From contig JAJQED010000020.1 in NCBI GenBank assembly GCA_021201825.1, forward strand, positions 1 to 64,000: a stretch of DNA of 64,000 nucleotides, read 5' to 3'. The DNA is from Alistipes sp. GTDB taxonomy: Bacteria; Bacteroidota; Bacteroidia; Bacteroidales; Rikenellaceae. The notes below the pieces were generated by a model. The model worked only from the letters and a program-made list of their open reading frames with translations. It was not told the DNA's origin and ran no database searches. Shown in pieces: positions 50,986 through 61,908 of the stretch (positions within the stretch are counted from its first letter, which is position 1; every line of letters begins with the position of its first letter). A program made the translations under genes and the position numbers.

Positions 50986-53106
50986 ATGGCAACAAGAGAT
51001 TTAAGATTTACCAGGAACATCGGCATTATGGCTCACATCGATGCCGGTAAGACCACCACTTCCGAGCGTATCCTTTTCTATACCGGTAAGACCCACAAGA
51101 TAGGCGAGGTGCACGAGGGTGCAGCCACTATGGACTGGATGGTGCAGGAGCAGGAGCGCGGTATCACGATCACGTCGGCCGCGACGACCGCTTTCTGGAA
51201 CTACCAGGGGAACACTTACCAGATAAACATTATCGACACCCCGGGACACGTCGACTTTACGGTCGAGGTGGAGCGTTCGCTCCGCGTGCTGGACGGTGCC
51301 GTAGCTACGTTCTGCGCCGTGGGCGGCGTGGAGCCGCAGTCCGAGACCGTATGGCGCCAGGCCGACAAGTATAACGTGCCGCGTATCGGTTACGTGAACA
51401 AGATGGACCGTACCGGTGCCGACTTCCTGGCCGTTTGCGCTCAGGTAAAGGAGCGCCTGGGTGCCAACGCGCTTCCGGTGGTGCTGCCTATCGGCGCGGA
51501 AGATAAGTTCCGTGGGTTGATAGACCTTATATATAATAGGGCGATAATTTACCATGAGGACAAAAAGACCGAACTGGTAAACTATACCTACGAGGAGATA
51601 CCGGCCGAAATGGCCGCCGAGGCCGCCGAATGGCGCAACAAGCTGATCGAGGAGGCCGCTTCGCTGGACGATGCCCTGATGGAGAAATTCTTCGACGATC
51701 CGGACAGCATCACTGCCGAGGAGCTTATCGCGGCCGTAAGGAAAGCTACGTGCGAAATGGTTATCGTGCCGATGCTCTGCGGTTCTTCTTTCAAGAACAA
51801 GGGGGTACAGTTGCTGCTGGACTACGTGATGGCGTTCCTCCCGTCGCCGGTGGACATCGAGGCCATCGTGGGTACCGATCCCCGGACCGGTAACGAGGTT
51901 ACGCGCAAGCCGGACGAAAAGGAGCCGTTCTGCTCGCTGGCGTTCAAGATCGCTACTGACCCGTTCGTAGGCCGCCTCGCCTTTATCCGCGTTTATTCGG
52001 GTAAACTCGACGCGGGCAGCTACGTGCACAATACCCGCACGGACAAAAAGGAACGTATCAGCCGCCTTTACCAGATGCACGCCAACAAGCAGAACCCCAT
52101 CGAGTATGTGGGCGCGGGCGACATCTGCGCTGCGGTAGGTTTCAAGGATATCCGTACGGGCGACACGCTGTGCGATGAAAAATCGCCCATCGTGCTGGAA
52201 TCCATGACGTTCCCGGAAACGGTGATTGGGCTTGCGGTAGAACCCAAGACGCAGAAAGACCTCGACAAACTCGGCATCGCCCTGGGCAAACTCGCCGAGG
52301 AGGACCCGACCTTTACGGTCAAGACCGACGAGGACAGCGGCCAGACGGTCATCAGCGGGATGGGTGAATTGCACCTGGAGATCATCGTGGACCGCCTGCG
52401 CAGGGAATTCGGCGTGGAGATCAACCAGGGAGCGCCCCAGGTCAACTATAAGGAGGCCCTCAAAGGCAACGTACAGCACCGCGAGGTGTTCAAGAAACAG
52501 ACCGGTGGTCGCGGTAAGTTCGCCGACATCATTTTCGAACTCGGCCCGGCCGACGAGAAAGAGTTCTCCGGCCTGCAGTTCGTGGACGAGGTCAAGGGCG
52601 GTAACATCCCCAAGGAGTATATCCCCTCGGTGCAGAAAGGTTTCGAGGCCGCGATGTCGAACGGTGCCCTGGCGGGTTATTCGATCGACAGCATGAAAGT
52701 AAGGCTTATCGACGGTTCGTTCCACCCGGTGGACTCCGACTCGCTGTCGTTCGAGGTCGCCGCAAGGAACGGTTTCCGTGCCGCCGCGCTCAAGGCCAAC
52801 CCGGTCATTATGGAACCCATAATGTCTGTGGAGGTGGTAACTCCCGAGGAGAACATGGGCGATATTATCGGCGATTTGAACAAACGCCGTGGCCAGATTG
52901 CCGGCATGGAGCAGAAAGGCAACGCGCGCGTGGTCAAGGCCAAGGTGCCGCTGTCGGAAATGTTCGGGTACGTGACCGTGCTGCGGACCATCTCCTCCGG
53001 ACGGGCTACCTCTTCGATGGAGTTCTCGCACTTCGACGAGGTGCCGAACAACATCGCCAAGGAAGTTATCGAAAAAGCGAGCGGCAAACTCAAATCTGCC
53101 GAATAA
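50986..53106 (+). CDS. fusA: Elongation factor G
   Basis: GTPase that drives ribosomal translocation. The 706-residue protein has G1 AHIDAGKTT (17-25), G2 with [12 protein letters not shown]3 DTPGH, G4 NKMD, and the domain IV/V blocks GRGKFADI and [27 protein letters not shown]. Two blocks show the intact bacterial type rather than an RF3-like or TetQ-like resistance protein. It follows rpsG by 24 bp. No tuf gene follows; the operon continues directly to rpsJ. Confidence 0.98.
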   Translation: MATRDLRFTRNIGIMAHIDAGKTTTSERILFYTGKTHKIGEVHEGAATMDWMVQEQERGITITSAATTAFWNYQGNTYQINIIDTPGHVDFTVEVERSLRVLDGAVATFCAVGGVEPQSETVWRQADKYNVPRIGYVNKMDRTGADFLAVCAQVKERLGANALPVVLPIGAEDKFRGLIDLIYNRAIIYHEDKKTELVNYTYEEIPAEMAAEAAEWRNKLIEEAASLDDALMEKFFDDPDSITAEELIAAVRKATCEMVIVPMLCGSSFKNKGVQLLLDYVMAFLPSPVDIEAIVGTDPRTGNEVTRKPDEKEPFCSLAFKIATDPFVGRLAFIRVYSGKLDAGSYVHNTRTDKKERISRLYQMHANKQNPIEYVGAGDICAAVGFKDIRTGDTLCDEKSPIVLESMTFPETVIGLAVEPKTQKDLDKLGIALGKLAEEDPTFTVKTDEDSGQTVISGMGELHLEIIVDRLRREFGVEINQGAPQVNYKEALKGNVQHREVFKKQTGGRGKFADIIFELGPADEKEFSGLQFVDEVKGGNIPKEYIPSVQKGFEAAMSNGALAGYSIDSMKVRLIDGSFHPVDSDSLSFEVAARNGFRAAALKANPVIMEPIMSVEVVTPEENMGDIIGDLNKRRGQIAGMEQKGNARVVKAKVPLSEMFGYVTVLRTISSGRATSSMEFSHFDEVPNNIAKEVIEKASGKLKSAE

Positions 53107-53143
53107 ACCAAACTTTTAAGTAAAGAAGTTACCGAAAATAGAT

Positions 53144-53449
53144 ATGAGCCAGAAAATCAGAATCAAACTCAAATCCTTCGACCACAACCTGGTCGACAAG
53201 TCGGCAGAGAAGATAGTGAAGACCGTCAAGGGTACGGGTGCCGTTGTCAGCGGGCCTATTCCGCTCCCGACGCACAAGAAGATCTTCACTGTGAACCGCT
53301 CGACTTTCGTCAACAAGAAAGCGAGGGAACAGTTCCAGTTCTGCACTTTCAAAAGGATACTGGATATCTACAGCTCGACCCCCAAGACCATCGACGCGCT
53401 GATGAAGCTGGAGCTTCCCAGCGGGGTGGAAGTGGAGATCAAAGTCTGA
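53144..53449 (+). CDS. rpsJ: 30S ribosomal protein S10
   Basis: A 101-residue head protein (also NusE, a transcription antitermination partner). [29 protein letters not shown] and [29 protein letters not shown] are diagnostic. It lies 37 bp after fusA, joining the str and S10 blocks. A 217-bp spacer follows before rplC. Confidence 0.98.
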   Translation: MSQKIRIKLKSFDHNLVDKSAEKIVKTVKGTGAVVSGPIPLPTHKKIFTVNRSTFVNKKAREQFQFCTFKRILDIYSSTPKTIDALMKLELPSGVEVEIKV

Positions 53450-53666
53450 TCTTTCAGCAAGCAGGTTCCGCCTGGCGGCGTTCCCCGCTCCGGTTTAAAT
53501 GCTCACGTACCCGGTGTACGCTCCGCTTTAAATCCCCGCGCGGGCCTTGCCCTGCGAATACCCCTTGCCGAAATACCACTCGGGCGACACCGCCCGCACG
53601 ACTATTATTGCAAAGCAGAAAAGAAACACACAACAAACATCTTCAAAGTAATTTAAGTCAACTGAA
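53450..53666. other. Spacer between rpsJ and rplC with palindromic sequence
   Basis: This gap is large for a ribosomal operon. It holds an imperfect palindrome at about 53495-53533 (tttaaatgctcacgtac then gtgtacgctccgctttaaa). No gene or clear promoter is visible, though AT-rich tattattgcaaag near 53605 is a weak -7 candidate. It may be a leader for rplC-rplD autoregulation or an inserted repeat. Confidence 0.4.
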
Positions 53667-54284
53667 ATGTCAGGACTAATTGGAAAAAAAATCGGAATGA
53701 CTTCCGTTTTCGGTGCCGATGGTAAGAATATACCATGCACCGTTATCGAAGCCGGTCCCTGTGTGGTTACGCAAATCAAGACTGTCGAGAAAGACGGATA
53801 CTCGGCCGTACAGATTGCCTATGACGAAAAAAGCGAAAAACACACCGGCAACAGTTTGTTGGGCCACTTCAAGAAAGCAGGCACCACTCCCAAACGTTTC
53901 GTGACCGAGATACGCGACTTCGAGGGCGAGGTCAATCTCGGGGACGTTATCACCCTGGACATCTTCCCGGACAACGAATGGGTCGACGTAACGGGAATCT
54001 CCAAAGGAAAGGGCTTCCAAGGGGTAGTAAAGCGCCACGGCTTCGCCGGGGTGGGCGGCCAGACGCACGGCCAGCACAACCGCCAGCGCAAACCGGGTTC
54101 ACTGGGCGCCTCATCCTATCCCTCACGCGTGTTCAAAGGTAAAAGGCTCCCGGGCCAAACCGGAGGCGACCGCGTGAAAGTCCTCAACCTGAAAATCCTG
54201 AAAAAGATCCCGGAAAACAACCTGATCCTTGTGAAAGGCTCGATACCGGGAGCAAAAGGGTCGTACCTCATAATCGAAGATTAA
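53667..54284 (+). CDS. rplC: 50S ribosomal protein L3
   Basis: A 205-residue early assembly protein near the peptidyl transferase centre. [15 protein letters not shown] start, [17 protein letters not shown], and the extended loop [20 protein letters not shown] with the conserved Gln that PrmB methylates. rplD starts 4 bp after its stop. Confidence 0.98.
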   Translation: MSGLIGKKIGMTSVFGADGKNIPCTVIEAGPCVVTQIKTVEKDGYSAVQIAYDEKSEKHTGNSLLGHFKKAGTTPKRFVTEIRDFEGEVNLGDVITLDIFPDNEWVDVTGISKGKGFQGVVKRHGFAGVGGQTHGQHNRQRKPGSLGASSYPSRVFKGKRLPGQTGGDRVKVLNLKILKKIPENNLILVKGSIPGAKGSYLIIED

Positions 54285-54288
54285 CGCC

Positions 54289-54915
54289 ATGGAATTAGCG
54301 ATATACAATACATCTGGAGCGGAAACGGGCAAGAAAGCCACGCTCAAGGAAGAGATTTTCGGCATAGAACCCAACGACCACGCTATCTACCTCGACGTGA
54401 AGCAGTATCTGGCCAACCAGCGCCAGGGTACGCACAAATCGAAACAGCGTAACGAAGTTGCCGGTTCCACCCGCAAACTCAAAAGGCAAAAAGGTACCGG
54501 CGGCGCCCGTGCGGGCAGTATCAAGTCGCCCCTTTTCCCGGGCGGGGGACGCATATTCGGTCCCGTGCCGCGCGACTACAGCTTCAAGCTGAACAAGAAA
54601 CTCAAGAGGCTCGCCCGCCGCAGCGCCCTTTCATACAAGGCCAAGAACGAACTTATCACCGTGGTGGAGGACTTTACGTTCGAGGTACCCCGTACCAAGT
54701 CGTTCCTCTCGCTTGCCGAGAACCTGAAACTGGGCGGCAAGAAACTGCTCGTAGTGATGCCCGAGACCAATCAGACCGTGAGCCTGTCGGCCCGCAACCT
54801 GGGTAATGTCAAGGTCATCCCGGCGGCCAACGTGAACACTTACGACGTGATGAACGCCGGGGCGATACTGCTGTCGGAAAGTTCGGTGAACGTTATCAAT
54901 GAAATGTTAGCTTAA
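54289..54915 (+). CDS. rplD: 50S ribosomal protein L4
   Basis: A 208-residue protein lining the exit tunnel. The long basic loop [20 protein letters not shown] (macrolide-contact region) and [18 protein letters not shown] are present. In other bacteria L4 represses its own operon; the rpsJ-rplC spacer is a possible target here (inference). Confidence 0.98.
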   Translation: MELAIYNTSGAETGKKATLKEEIFGIEPNDHAIYLDVKQYLANQRQGTHKSKQRNEVAGSTRKLKRQKGTGGARAGSIKSPLFPGGGRIFGPVPRDYSFKLNKKLKRLARRSALSYKAKNELITVVEDFTFEVPRTKSFLSLAENLKLGGKKLLVVMPETNQTVSLSARNLGNVKVIPAANVNTYDVMNAGAILLSESSVNVINEMLA

Positions 54916-54926
54916 ACTATAGGAAG

Positions 54927-55217
54927 ATGGAAAGTTTGATTAAGCCGATATTAACCGAGAAAATGACGGCTCAGGGCGAGAAGCTGAACCGTTACGGTTT
55001 CATAGTGGATCCCAGGGCTAACAAGTTGCAGATACGCGCTGCCGTGGAGCAGATGTACAATGTAGTGGTGACCGACGTCAATACCATGAACTACATGGGC
55101 AAGGCCAAGTCGCGCTATTCGAAGGCCGGCCTGCTGCGCGGCCGTGCGAACAACTTCAAGAAAGCGATCGTGACCTTGAAAGAGGGAGATACCATTGATT
55201 TTTACAGTAACATCTAA
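54927..55217 (+). CDS. rplW: 50S ribosomal protein L23
   Basis: A 96-residue protein at the tunnel exit, docking site for trigger factor and SRP. IKPILTEKMTAQGEKLNRYGFIVDPRANKLQIRAAVE matches the family. It lies 11 bp after rplD and 13 bp before rplB. Confidence 0.97.
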   Translation: MESLIKPILTEKMTAQGEKLNRYGFIVDPRANKLQIRAAVEQMYNVVVTDVNTMNYMGKAKSRYSKAGLLRGRANNFKKAIVTLKEGDTIDFYSNI

Positions 55218-55230
55218 TCCGTGAGCTAAG

Positions 55231-56055
55231 ATGGCAGTTAAGAAGTTCAAACCCATTACACCGGGTACCAGGCATAAGATAGCGGTTACGTTCGACGACG
55301 TTACGACGGACAAACCCGAGAAGTCGCTCCTCAGCCCCAAGAAAAGTTCGGGCGGCCGCAACAACAGCGGGCGCATGACGGTACGTTACCGCGGGGGCGG
55401 CCACAAACAGATGTACCGTGAGATAGATTTCCGCCGCCAGAAAGACGGGATCACGGCAACGGTAAAAACGATCGAGTACGACCCGAACCGTTCGGCGCGT
55501 ATCGCCCTTATCACCTACGCCGACGGGGAGAAAAGCTACATCCTCGCCCCGAACGGCCTCAAGGTAGGGCAGACGGTTCAGAGCGGCCCGGGCATCAGCC
55601 CCGAGGTGGGCAACACGATGTTCCTGTCGGAGATCCCGCTCGGTACGGTTATCCACGCGATAGAACTCTACCCCGGGCAGGGTGCCGCGATGGCACGCAG
55701 CGCCGGCACGTACGCTCAACTGCTTGCCCGCGAGGGTAAGTATGCTATTATTAAACTCCCCTCGGGCGAGACCCGTATGGTGCTTACCACCTGCCGCGCT
55801 ACGGTTGGGGCCGTGTCGAATCCCGACCACAGCCTGCAGCAACACGGTAAGGCCGGCCGCCGCAGGTGGCTGGGCCGCAGGCCTCACAACAGGGGTGTTA
55901 CGATGAACCCGGTCGACCACCCGATGGGTGGTGGCGAGGGCCGTTCTTCGGGTGGCCACCCGCGTTCGCGCAAAGGCCTGCTTGCCAAGGGTTATAAGAC
56001 CCGCAGCCCGAAAAAGGCCTCTTCCAAATTCATCATTTCCAAGAAGAAAAAGTAA
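55231..56055 (+). CDS. rplB: 50S ribosomal protein L2
   Basis: A 274-residue protein needed for subunit joining and peptidyl transferase activity. [41 protein letters not shown], and the C-terminal [21 protein letters not shown] containing the conserved functional His are present. Length is normal. Confidence 0.98.
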   Translation: MAVKKFKPITPGTRHKIAVTFDDVTTDKPEKSLLSPKKSSGGRNNSGRMTVRYRGGGHKQMYREIDFRRQKDGITATVKTIEYDPNRSARIALITYADGEKSYILAPNGLKVGQTVQSGPGISPEVGNTMFLSEIPLGTVIHAIELYPGQGAAMARSAGTYAQLLAREGKYAIIKLPSGETRMVLTTCRATVGAVSNPDHSLQQHGKAGRRRWLGRRPHNRGVTMNPVDHPMGGGEGRSSGGHPRSRKGLLAKGYKTRSPKKASSKFIISKKKK

Positions 56056-56073
56056 AAATAAAATAGTAGCATA

Positions 56074-56343
56074 ATGAGTCGTTCACTAAAGAAAGGGCCG
56101 TATATAGAGCCCAAGCTCGAAGCCAGGGTTATAGCCCAGAAAGAGAGCGGTAAGAAGGCCGTTATCAAAACGTGGTCGCGCGCGAGTATGATCTCGCCCG
56201 ATTTCGTGGGCCAGACCATCGCTGTCCACAACGGCAACAAGTTCATACCCGTCTACGTGACCGAAAACATGGTAGGCCACAAACTCGGGGAATTCTCACC
56301 GACCCGCCAATTCCGCGGTCATGCTGGTAACAAAAAAAGATAG
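56074..56343 (+). CDS. rpsS: 30S ribosomal protein S19
   Basis: An 89-residue head protein. [37 protein letters not shown] and [16 protein letters not shown] are the family blocks. It sits 18 bp after rplB and 6 bp before rplV. Confidence 0.98.
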   Translation: MSRSLKKGPYIEPKLEARVIAQKESGKKAVIKTWSRASMISPDFVGQTIAVHNGNKFIPVYVTENMVGHKLGEFSPTRQFRGHAGNKKR

Positions 56344-56349
56344 TAGGAC

Positions 56350-56760
56350 ATGGGTAAGAGAAAACACGACAGGGCCGAATTGCTTAAGGCCGAAAAGAGG
56401 CAGAAAGCCATCGCTATTCTGCGCGACTGCCCTACCTCGCCGCGTAAGATGCGCCTTGTAGCCGATATGATCCGGGGCGTGGAGATCAACAGGGCCCTGG
56501 GCCTGCTGCGCTACTCCAAAAAGGAGGCCTCGATCAGGATGGAGAGCCTGCTGCGCTCGGCCATCGCCAACTGGGAAGCCAAGAACGAGGGCCAGAGGCT
56601 CGAGGATACCCCGCTATGTGTCAAAGAGATCTTCGTAGACGGAGGCAGGATGCTTAAACGTATCCAGCCGGCTCCACAGGGCCGCGCCCACAGGATCCGC
56701 AAGCGTTCCAATCACGTGACCATAGTAGTAGATAAAATCGTAACCGAAGAAAAAGCATAA
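56350..56760 (+). CDS. rplV: 50S ribosomal protein L22
   Basis: A 136-residue protein with the tunnel-lining beta hairpin. [26 protein letters not shown] start (here [19 protein letters not shown]), then [26 protein letters not shown]. The charged N-terminal 20 residues extend beyond the E. coli protein, as is common in Bacteroidetes. Confidence 0.97.
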   Translation: MGKRKHDRAELLKAEKRQKAIAILRDCPTSPRKMRLVADMIRGVEINRALGLLRYSKKEASIRMESLLRSAIANWEAKNEGQRLEDTPLCVKEIFVDGGRMLKRIQPAPQGRAHRIRKRSNHVTIVVDKIVTEEKA

Positions 56761-56765
56761 GCAGG

Positions 56766-57521
56766 ATGGGACAGAAAGTAAATCCGATAGCAAACCGCCT
56801 GGGTATCATCCGTGGATGGGACTCCAACTGGTACGGCGGTAAGAACTTTGCGGACAAGCTCGTCGAGGACGCCAAGATACGCGAGTACCTGAATGCCCGC
56901 CTTGCTAAAGCGAGCATCTCGAAGATAATCATCGAGCGTACGCTCAAGCTGGTTACGGTAACCATTTCGACCGCCCGCCCGGGTATCATCATCGGGAAAG
57001 GAGGCCAGGAAGTGGACAAGCTCAAGGAAGAGCTGAAGAAACTCACCGGCAAGGAGATCCAGATCAACATCTACGAGGTCAAAAGGCCGGAGCTGGATGC
57101 GGTGATCGTAGCCAACAACATCGCCCGCCAGCTGGAGGGCCGTATCTCCTACCGACGTGCCATCAAAACCACCATCGCTTCCACGATGAGGATGGGTGCC
57201 GAGGGCATCAAGATCCAGATATCGGGCCGCGTGGGCGGAGCCGAAATGGCGCGCAGCGAAACCTACAAGGAGGGACGTATCCCGTTGCACACTTTCCGCG
57301 CGGACGTGGATTACCACCTGGCCGAGGTGCTTACCAAGGTAGGCATCCTGGGTATCAAGGTATGGATCTGCACGGGCGAGGTGTACGGCAAGCGTGACCT
57401 TTTCGAAATAGCGGGCCAGAGCGCTTCCGGCCAGGGAGGTCCGTCCGACAGGCGGGACGACCGCAGGGGCGGCCGCGGCGGGCGTGACAACAAACGCCGC
57501 CGCAACAATAATAACAGGTAG
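56766..57521 (+). CDS. rpsC: 30S ribosomal protein S3
   Basis: A 251-residue protein at the mRNA entry channel. KH domain with [20 protein letters not shown] (about 77-96), then the C-terminal domain [30 protein letters not shown] and [14 protein letters not shown]. The last 30 residues form an Arg/Gly/Asn-rich tail ([18 protein letters not shown]), longer than in E. coli (233 residues) and probably disordered and RNA-binding. Confidence 0.98.
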   Translation: MGQKVNPIANRLGIIRGWDSNWYGGKNFADKLVEDAKIREYLNARLAKASISKIIIERTLKLVTVTISTARPGIIIGKGGQEVDKLKEELKKLTGKEIQINIYEVKRPELDAVIVANNIARQLEGRISYRRAIKTTIASTMRMGAEGIKIQISGRVGGAEMARSETYKEGRIPLHTFRADVDYHLAEVLTKVGILGIKVWICTGEVYGKRDLFEIAGQSASGQGGPSDRRDDRRGGRGGRDNKRRRNNNNR

Positions 57522-57543
57522 GACCTTTTAAAGCTTTAAGGAA

Positions 57544-57972
57544 ATGTTACAGCCAAAAAAGACCAAATACAGGAGGATGCAGAAAGGCCGCATGAAAGGT
57601 CTCGCCCAGAGGGGGAACCAGCTTGCGTTCGGCTCTTTCGGCATCAAGGCCCTCGAGTCGCACTGGATCACAGGGCGGCAGATCGAGGCGGCCCGCCAGG
57701 CCATCACCCGTTACATGAAACGTGAGGGACAGATATGGATACGGATATTCCCGGACAAGCCCATTACCAAGAAACCCGCCGAAGTGCGAATGGGTAAGGG
57801 TAAGGGTGCGCCGGAGGGCTTCGTGGCCCCGGTAACCCCGGGACGCATCCTTATCGAAGCGGAAGGGGTGCCCCTGGACGTGGCCAAGGAAGCGCTGAGG
57901 CTCGGCGCGCAGAAGCTTCCGATCACCACCAAGTTCATCGTACGCCGCGATTACACCGAAAACTCAATATAA
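57544..57972 (+). CDS. rplP: 50S ribosomal protein L16
   Basis: A 142-residue protein at the A-site tRNA contact. [43 protein letters not shown] and [22 protein letters not shown] are diagnostic. 22 bp after rpsC and 9 bp before rpmC. Confidence 0.98.
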   Translation: MLQPKKTKYRRMQKGRMKGLAQRGNQLAFGSFGIKALESHWITGRQIEAARQAITRYMKREGQIWIRIFPDKPITKKPAEVRMGKGKGAPEGFVAPVTPGRILIEAEGVPLDVAKEALRLGAQKLPITTKFIVRRDYTENSI

Positions 57973-57981
57973 CAGGAAGAC

Positions 57982-58179
57982 ATGAAAACTGCAGAAATCA
58001 ACGAGCTGACGGTTGCCGAGATCAAAGAGAGGATAGAGGCTTCCAAGGCGGAACTGGTCCGCCTGAAACTCAATCACGCGGTTTCTCCTGTTGAGAACAC
58101 GAACGTGATAAAGAACTCACGCAGGGACATCGCCCGTATGCTGACCGTCCTGCGCCAAAAAGAAAACCTCAATCAATAA
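57982..58179 (+). CDS. rpmC: 50S ribosomal protein L29
   Basis: A 65-residue two-helix protein near the tunnel exit. [50 protein letters not shown] fits the family. rpsQ starts 5 bp after its stop. Confidence 0.96.
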   Translation: MKTAEINELTVAEIKERIEASKAELVRLKLNHAVSPVENTNVIKNSRRDIARMLTVLRQKENLNQ

Positions 58180-58184
58180 CCGCC

Positions 58185-58439
58185 ATGGAAAGAAACCTAA
58201 GGAAAGAAAGAATCGGGGTGGTCGTAAGCAACAAGATGGACAAGACCGTCACGGTTGCCGTAAAGAGGAAAGTGAAACACCCCATATACGGTAAATTCGT
58301 GAACAAGACCACCAAATTCGTGGCGGCTGACGACGAGAACACCTGCAACCCGGGCGACACTATCCGCATCATGGAAACCCGTCCGCTGAGCAAAACCAAG
58401 CGCTGGAGATTAGTAGAAATCATTGAAAGAGCCAAATAG
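58185..58439 (+). CDS. rpsQ: 30S ribosomal protein S17
   Basis: An 84-residue 16S rRNA-binding OB-fold protein. [34 protein letters not shown] and [21 protein letters not shown] are diagnostic. rplN begins 2 bp after its stop. Confidence 0.98.
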   Translation: MERNLRKERIGVVVSNKMDKTVTVAVKRKVKHPIYGKFVNKTTKFVAADDENTCNPGDTIRIMETRPLSKTKRWRLVEIIERAK

Positions 58440-58441
58440 TC

Positions 58442-58807
58442 ATGATACAACAGGAAAGTAGAATGGTCGTTGCCGATAACAGCGGCGCAAAGGAGGTCCT
58501 CTGCATCCGGGTACTCGGCGGTACGGGGAAACGCTACGCCAGTATCGGTGATAAGGTGGTTGTGACCGTCAAGAGCGCCACCCCGTCGGGCGACATCAAG
58601 AAAGGTACCGTGTCCAAGGCGGTCGTGGTACGCACCAAGAAAGAGATCAGGCGCGCGAACGGGTCTTACATCCGTTTCGACGACAACGCGGTAGTGCTGC
58701 TCAACAACCAGGGTGAAATGAGGGGAACCCGTATCTTCGGCCCGGTGGCGCGCGAACTTCGCGACCAGTACATGAAGATCATCTCGCTCGCCCCCGAAGT
58801 ACTCTAA
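58442..58807 (+). CDS. rplN: 50S ribosomal protein L14
   Basis: A 121-residue 23S rRNA-binding protein at the subunit interface. [27 protein letters not shown] and the C-terminal [27 protein letters not shown] are characteristic. First gene of the spc block. Confidence 0.98.
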   Translation: MIQQESRMVVADNSGAKEVLCIRVLGGTGKRYASIGDKVVVTVKSATPSGDIKKGTVSKAVVVRTKKEIRRANGSYIRFDDNAVVLLNNQGEMRGTRIFGPVARELRDQYMKIISLAPEVL

Positions 58808-58825
58808 CAATAAACCGTAGAAGCA

Positions 58826-59149
58826 ATGTCAGTTAAATTACATATCAAGAAAGGAGACAACGTCTACGTATTGGCCGGTGACAGCAAAGGTCAGACCGGT
58901 AAGGTGCTGCGGGTGATCACCAAAGACAACCGCGCCATCGTCGAAGGCGTTAACCTGGTATCGAAGCACACTAAACCCAACTCGAAGAACCCGCAGGGGG
59001 GCATCGAGAAAAAGGAGGCCCCGATACACATATCCAACCTGCAGGTGGTCGACGCCAAAACGGGTAAAGGTACCCGTATCGGCCGCAAGCCCGATGCAGA
59101 CGGTAAATTAGTTCATTTTTCTAAAAAGAGCGGGGAGGAGATCAAGTAA
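58826..59149 (+). CDS. rplX: 50S ribosomal protein L24
   Basis: A 107-residue assembly initiator with a KOW motif ([25 protein letters not shown], 6-30), then [32 protein letters not shown]. Its stop TAA overlaps the rplE ATG by one base, indicating translational coupling. Confidence 0.98.
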   Translation: MSVKLHIKKGDNVYVLAGDSKGQTGKVLRVITKDNRAIVEGVNLVSKHTKPNSKNPQGGIEKKEAPIHISNLQVVDAKTGKGTRIGRKPDADGKLVHFSKKSGEEIK

Positions 59150-59730
59150 TGGCAACGTACGTACCTCAACTCAAGAAAATGTACAAGGAGCAGATCATCC
59201 CTGCCCTTACCAAGGAATTCGGCTACAAGAGCATAATGCAGGTGCCGAAACTCGAAAAGATAGTTGTGAACCAGGGCCTCGGGCAGGCGGTAGCCGATAA
59301 GAAACTTATCGAGATCGCCCAGGAGGAACTCACCCTGATCACCGGACAGAAAGCCGTGCCGACCAAGTCGCGCAAGGACATCTCGAACTTCAAACTCCGT
59401 AAGGGAATGCCTATCGGGGTGAGGGTTACCCTGAGGGGTGACAAGATGTACGAATTCATGCAGAGGCTGGTGGCCGTAGCGCTCCCGCGCGTGCGTGACT
59501 TCCAGGGCATCAACGAGAAGTTCGACGGCCGGGGCAACTACACGATGGGTATCACCGAGCAGATCATCTTCCCGGAGATCGACATCGATAAGATCTCCAA
59601 GATCTTCGGTATGGAGATAACGTTCGTGACCAACACCGATTCCGATGAGGAAGCCTATGCGCTCCTGAGCGAATTCGGCCTCCCGTTCAAGAACGCCAAG
59701 AAGAAAGCGGCCCCCGTTTTAGAAGATTAA
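59149..59730 (+). CDS. rplE: 50S ribosomal protein L5
   Basis: A 193-residue 5S rRNA-binding protein of the central protuberance. [40 protein letters not shown] and [23 protein letters not shown] are the family blocks. The last dozen residues ([12 protein letters not shown]) extend beyond the usual end near residue 180. Confidence 0.98.
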   Translation: MATYVPQLKKMYKEQIIPALTKEFGYKSIMQVPKLEKIVVNQGLGQAVADKKLIEIAQEELTLITGQKAVPTKSRKDISNFKLRKGMPIGVRVTLRGDKMYEFMQRLVAVALPRVRDFQGINEKFDGRGNYTMGITEQIIFPEIDIDKISKIFGMEITFVTNTDSDEEAYALLSEFGLPFKNAKKKAAPVLED

Positions 59731-59748
59731 AAAAGCAAAGAAAGCAAT

Positions 59749-60018
59749 ATGGCAAAAGAATCGATGAAAGCACGGGAGGTCAAACGCCTCAAACTCGTGC
59801 AAAGGTATGCCGCCAAACGTGCCGCATTGAAAGCCGCCGGCGACCAGGAGGGTCTCTCGAAGCTGCCCCGTAACTCGAATCCCATCCGCCTGCACAACAG
59901 GTGCAAGATGACCGGTCGTCCCAAAGGGTACATGCGCATGTTCGGCATCAGCCGTATACAGTTCCGTGAAATGGCTTCCAAGGGCCTGATCCCGGGAGTG
60001 AAAAAAGCAAGCTGGTAG
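59749..60018 (+). CDS. rpsN: 30S ribosomal protein S14, zinc-independent
   Basis: An 89-residue S14 of the long, zinc-free type: no Cys-x-x-Cys ribbons are present. [45 protein letters not shown] is diagnostic. The spc operon order normally continues directly to rpsH; here 533 bp intervene. Confidence 0.97.
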   Translation: MAKESMKAREVKRLKLVQRYAAKRAALKAAGDQEGLSKLPRNSNPIRLHNRCKMTGRPKGYMRMFGISRIQFREMASKGLIPGVKKASW

Positions 60019-60551
60019 GCCACCCGATGGGCGGGATGCGTTATGGCAAAGGCGGGAGTTCCCGGTGCGTTGTAACGTTTGGCCGAACGGATGACTCGAT
60101 AAAAGCACCATCACACGACGGGTAACGGCCCGAGGTGCGGTGGTGTCTTTCGGGTAAATACAAAGGGTCGGCGGACCCCGGTCTGAAGGACATCGATTTT
60201 TCGAAAACAGGAGTAAACGGAATTAAATAATTCCGTAGGCTGTAAAGGAGCTGATTTTCAGAAAAAAAATGTATCTTTGGCCCGCATTAAGCGAAAATAA
60301 TCGCTTTCCTCCGGGTTTCACCGTGCCGGCCGCAAGGCCGTAAGGGGACCGGGGAAAGTGGTTTTTGCCGTGCAAAAATTGACGCGTACCGTAGAGCTGC
60401 GCCGGAATTGAAGTGAGCGCAATAAGGTGTAAGCCAGGGATTTCCTGGGGGAAGCCGGCAGTGCGAACAAGGTCCGCAGCAGCTGCGGTCGGTGCGCGGA
60501 AAACCGACACAATAACTTTAGTTTTGATTTTTAACTTTTAATCTAACACAA
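60019..60551 (+). ncRNA. Structured intergenic region and leader between rpsN and rpsH
   Basis: No gene is supported in this 533-bp gap inside the spc operon. First half: an imperfect 17-bp hairpin (60107-60123 with 60129-60145, caccatcacac / gtgcggtggtg) and a palindrome acggaatta / aattccgt (60218-60237). A -7 element lies at 60272-60279. The following roughly 265 nt leader to rpsH is full of stems: ggcc-gcaa-ggcc with a GNRA loop near 60331, ccagg-gattt-cctgg near 60436, and ccgcag-cag-ctgcgg near 60474. It may be a ribosomal-protein autoregulatory leader or an independent RNA. I recognise no Rfam class. Confidence 0.45.
60272..60279 (+). promoter_or_regulatory. Predicted internal promoter before rpsH
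   Basis: TATCTTTG, a full match to TAnnTTTG, after an A-rich run; the -33 position (about 60251) reads ctg, a partial match. It would allow rpsH-secY to be transcribed separately from the upstream ribosomal genes. Confidence 0.6.
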
Positions 60552-60950
60552 ATGACAGATCCAATTGCGGATTTTCTAACCAGGATTAGAAACGCGGTGA
60601 AAGCCAACCACAAAGTGGTTGAAGCTCCCGGCTCAAAAATCAAACAGGAAATGACCAAAATCCTGTACGATCAGGGCTACATTCTCGCCTACAAATTCGA
60701 GAGCAACGAAAAGGGCCATCCTGTTATCAAGATCGCCCTGAAGTACCATCCCGAGTCCAAGGTAAGCGCCATCAAGGGACTTAAGCGCGTCAGCCGTCCG
60801 GGCCTGCGCCAGTATGTGGGCGCCAAGGATATGCCAAGGGTTCAGAACGGGCTGGGTATCGCCATCGTCTCGACCTCGAAAGGCATCATGACGGACAAAA
60901 AGGCACGCCAGGAGAATGTGGGCGGCGAAGTTCTGTGTCACGTTTACTAA
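60552..60950 (+). CDS. rpsH: 30S ribosomal protein S8
   Basis: A 132-residue 16S rRNA-binding protein and, in E. coli, the translational repressor of the spc operon. TDPIADFLTRIRNAVKANHKVVEAP start, RVSRPGLRQYVGAKDMPRVQNGLGIAIVSTSKG and the C-terminal NVGGEVLCHVY are family blocks. The structured leader just upstream is a natural candidate for its regulation here (inference). Confidence 0.98.
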   Translation: MTDPIADFLTRIRNAVKANHKVVEAPGSKIKQEMTKILYDQGYILAYKFESNEKGHPVIKIALKYHPESKVSAIKGLKRVSRPGLRQYVGAKDMPRVQNGLGIAIVSTSKGIMTDKKARQENVGGEVLCHVY

Positions 60951-60965
60951 TTTAAACTTTTAATA

Positions 60966-61523
60966 ATGTCAAGGATTGGAAAATTACCTGTAAACCTGCC
61001 GTCGGGCGTGAGCGTAGAGATCGCTCCGGACAATACGGTCACGGTTAAAGGGCCGCTTGGCACGCTGAGTCAGAAAGTAGATTCCGACATCACTGTGAAA
61101 GTGGAAGACGGGGTGCTCACCGTTGAGCGTCCCACTAACCAACCCCGCCACCGTTCGATGCACGGCCTTTACCGGTCGCTGATCAACAATATGGTGGTAG
61201 GCGTCTCTACCGGCTACGAAACGAAACAGGAGCTGGTGGGCGTAGGATTTAAGGCCGAAGTCGAGGGACAACTGCTGAAGCTCTCCCTCGGATACTCCCA
61301 TGACATCTACGTGATGCTGCCGCCGGAAGTTAAGGTGGAAGCGCAGCAGGAGAAGAAAGGTAACCCGATCGTTACCCTGCGTAGCATCGACAAACAACTT
61401 ATCGGACAGGTGGCTGCCAAGATCCGTTCGCTGCGCAAGCCGGAGCCTTACAAGGGCAAGGGTATCAAGTTCGTGGGCGAACAGCTCCGCCGCAAGGCCG
61501 GTAAATCAGCAAACGCTAAATAG
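60966..61523 (+). CDS. rplF: 50S ribosomal protein L6
   Basis: A 185-residue protein near the factor-binding site. [53 protein letters not shown] and the C-terminal [25 protein letters not shown] are diagnostic. 15 bp after rpsH. Confidence 0.98.
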   Translation: MSRIGKLPVNLPSGVSVEIAPDNTVTVKGPLGTLSQKVDSDITVKVEDGVLTVERPTNQPRHRSMHGLYRSLINNMVVGVSTGYETKQELVGVGFKAEVEGQLLKLSLGYSHDIYVMLPPEVKVEAQQEKKGNPIVTLRSIDKQLIGQVAAKIRSLRKPEPYKGKGIKFVGEQLRRKAGKSANAK

Positions 61524-61537
61524 TAAAACGTGAAGTT

Positions 61538-61900
61538 ATGTCATTGAGTAAATCGGAAAGAAGGGCGCGTATCAAGATGCGCATCCGCAAGATAGTAAGC
61601 GGAACCGCCGAAAAGCCCCGTATGTCTGTTTACAGGAGCAACAAGCAGATATACATTCAGTTCATAGACGACGTAAGCGGTGTTACTATAGCGTCCGCCT
61701 CGTCGGCCGACAAGGAACTCGCGGGCAAGACTGCGGGGATGAACAAAACTCAGGTGGCCGCCGCCGTTGGCAAGCTGGCTGCCGAGCGTGCTTTGGCAAA
61801 GGGTATCAGCGAGGTCTCGTTCGACCGCAACGGATACCTTTACCACGGCCGGGTAAAACAATTGGCGGACTCAGCGCGCGAAGGCGGGCTTAAATTCTAA
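61538..61900 (+). CDS. rplR: 50S ribosomal protein L18
   Basis: A 120-residue 5S rRNA-binding protein. [38 protein letters not shown] and [28 protein letters not shown] are family blocks. 14 bp after rplF, 8 bp before rpsE. Confidence 0.98.
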   Translation: MSLSKSERRARIKMRIRKIVSGTAEKPRMSVYRSNKQIYIQFIDDVSGVTIASASSADKELAGKTAGMNKTQVAAAVGKLAAERALAKGISEVSFDRNGYLYHGRVKQLADSAREGGLKF

Positions 61901-61908
61901 GGTAGGTT

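Noticed and set aside
60223..60510. 95-codon minus-strand frame between rpsN and rpsH
   Set aside because: It opposes the operon, covers the predicted promoter and leader stems and has no recognisable domain.
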